DNA of 15,740 nt from positions 1 through 15,740 of the forward strand of contig JASHRB010000099.1 of assembly GCA_030037575.1 (NCBI GenBank). The letters are read 5' to 3'. A program made the position numbers and the translations under genes. A model generated the notes under the pieces. That model saw nothing but the letters and a program-made list of their open reading frames with translations, was not told where the DNA came from and did not search any database. Origin of the DNA: Candidatus Sulfotelmatobacter sp. GTDB lineage: Bacteria; Acidobacteriota; Terriglobia; Terriglobales; Acidobacteriaceae. Shown one piece after another: positions 15,479-15,740 of this stretch (its first letter is position 1; each line of letters begins with the position of its first letter).

Positions 15479-15740
15479 CTAGTCCCCCGTTCCGCACGTG
15501 CAGATGCCGGAACCGCTGCCGACACTGTGAATGGAACGGCACTCCGTCTCGAGGTTGGTTTCTTCGGTTGAGCTGATCGTAGCATCTTGCGAAGCTGTCT
15601 CAGTGATCGTGAAGTTGCTGTTTTGAATGTGCGTCGCCCAAGCCCTCACCGCCGGCGTCGGAACCAGATTAGCGGGGATGGTTGGATTCGGGCAGGTTTT
15701 GTTGGGATAGGCAAACGTGGAAACGATCTTGATCACGCCA
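15479..15740 (-). CDS. C-terminal part of an unrecognised cysteine-containing protein (cut by window edge)
   Basis: The last 85-87 codons of a frame that stays open to the window edge; the beginning is missing. I do not recognise the family. The visible part includes STFAYPNKTCPNP, AVRAWATHIQ, a Thr/Ser/Glu-rich stretch, ETECRSI and a Gly-rich tail ending SGICTCGTGD. Four cysteines in a short region could be redox-active or form disulfides, which would fit an exported protein next to a DsbA-like gene. Codon choice looks like that of its neighbours, and a hairpin follows the stop codon, so I take it as a real gene. A GTG at 15736 might in principle be a start, but an 85-residue protein starting there has no signal peptide. 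Confidence 0.6.
   Translation of the reverse strand, partial: GVIKIVSTFAYPNKTCPNPTIPANLVPTPAVRAWATHIQNSNFTITETASQDATISSTEETNLETECRSIHSVGSGSGICTCGTGD

Noticed and set aside
1..15740. CRISPR array, defence island, prophage, transposase or biosynthetic cluster
   Set aside because: No regularly spaced repeats and no characteristic proteins of these systems were found on either strand.

Overview
The window looks like a chromosomal segment of an Acidobacteriota bacterium (Koribacter/Sulfotelmatobacter-like Terriglobia). The case rests on a roughly 1,180-residue TonB-dependent receptor with an N-terminal carboxypeptidase-regulatory-like domain (the Oar-like type greatly expanded in that phylum), a moderately GC-rich codon style, and Gram-negative export features throughout. 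No rRNA, tRNA, CRISPR array, insertion sequence or integrase is visible, so the assignment is an inference from protein families.

Layout. Positions 79-4958 (minus strand) hold an outer-membrane TonB-dependent receptor followed by an exported FrsA/dihydroxypseudooxynicotine-hydrolase-like alpha/beta hydrolase. A 364-base divergent control region (4959-5322) separates them from a plus-strand cluster: a GntR-family FCD regulator, a 3-hydroxyisobutyrate-dehydrogenase-like oxidoreductase, the E1-alpha and E1-beta subunits of a 2-oxoacid (pyruvate/acetoin type) dehydrogenase, an M24-fold 'pita-bread' enzyme that has lost a canonical metal ligand, and the lipoyl acyltransferase E2. No E3 is present. 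Next on the plus strand is a secreted glutamate-carboxypeptidase-II-like M28 peptidase. It converges on a minus-strand periplasmic protein that joins a SurA/parvulin-type N-terminal region to a DsbA-like thioredoxin domain; a long hairpin lies between their 3' ends. The right edge holds the C-terminus of an unrecognised cysteine-containing protein.

How they may work together. The divergent control region carries three related imperfect palindromes: one over a candidate promoter of the receptor, one in the middle, and one over a candidate -10 element of the regulator gene. I infer that the GntR regulator controls both arms. The receptor would import a ligand, the exported hydrolase would cleave it, and the plus-strand enzymes (hydroxyacid dehydrogenase, M24-fold enzyme, 2-oxoacid dehydrogenase) would convert the product to an acyl-CoA. 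The substrate cannot be read from the sequence. The least conventional component is the M24-fold protein, which sits between E1-beta and E2 and resembles DddP and creatinase more than a true aminopeptidase.
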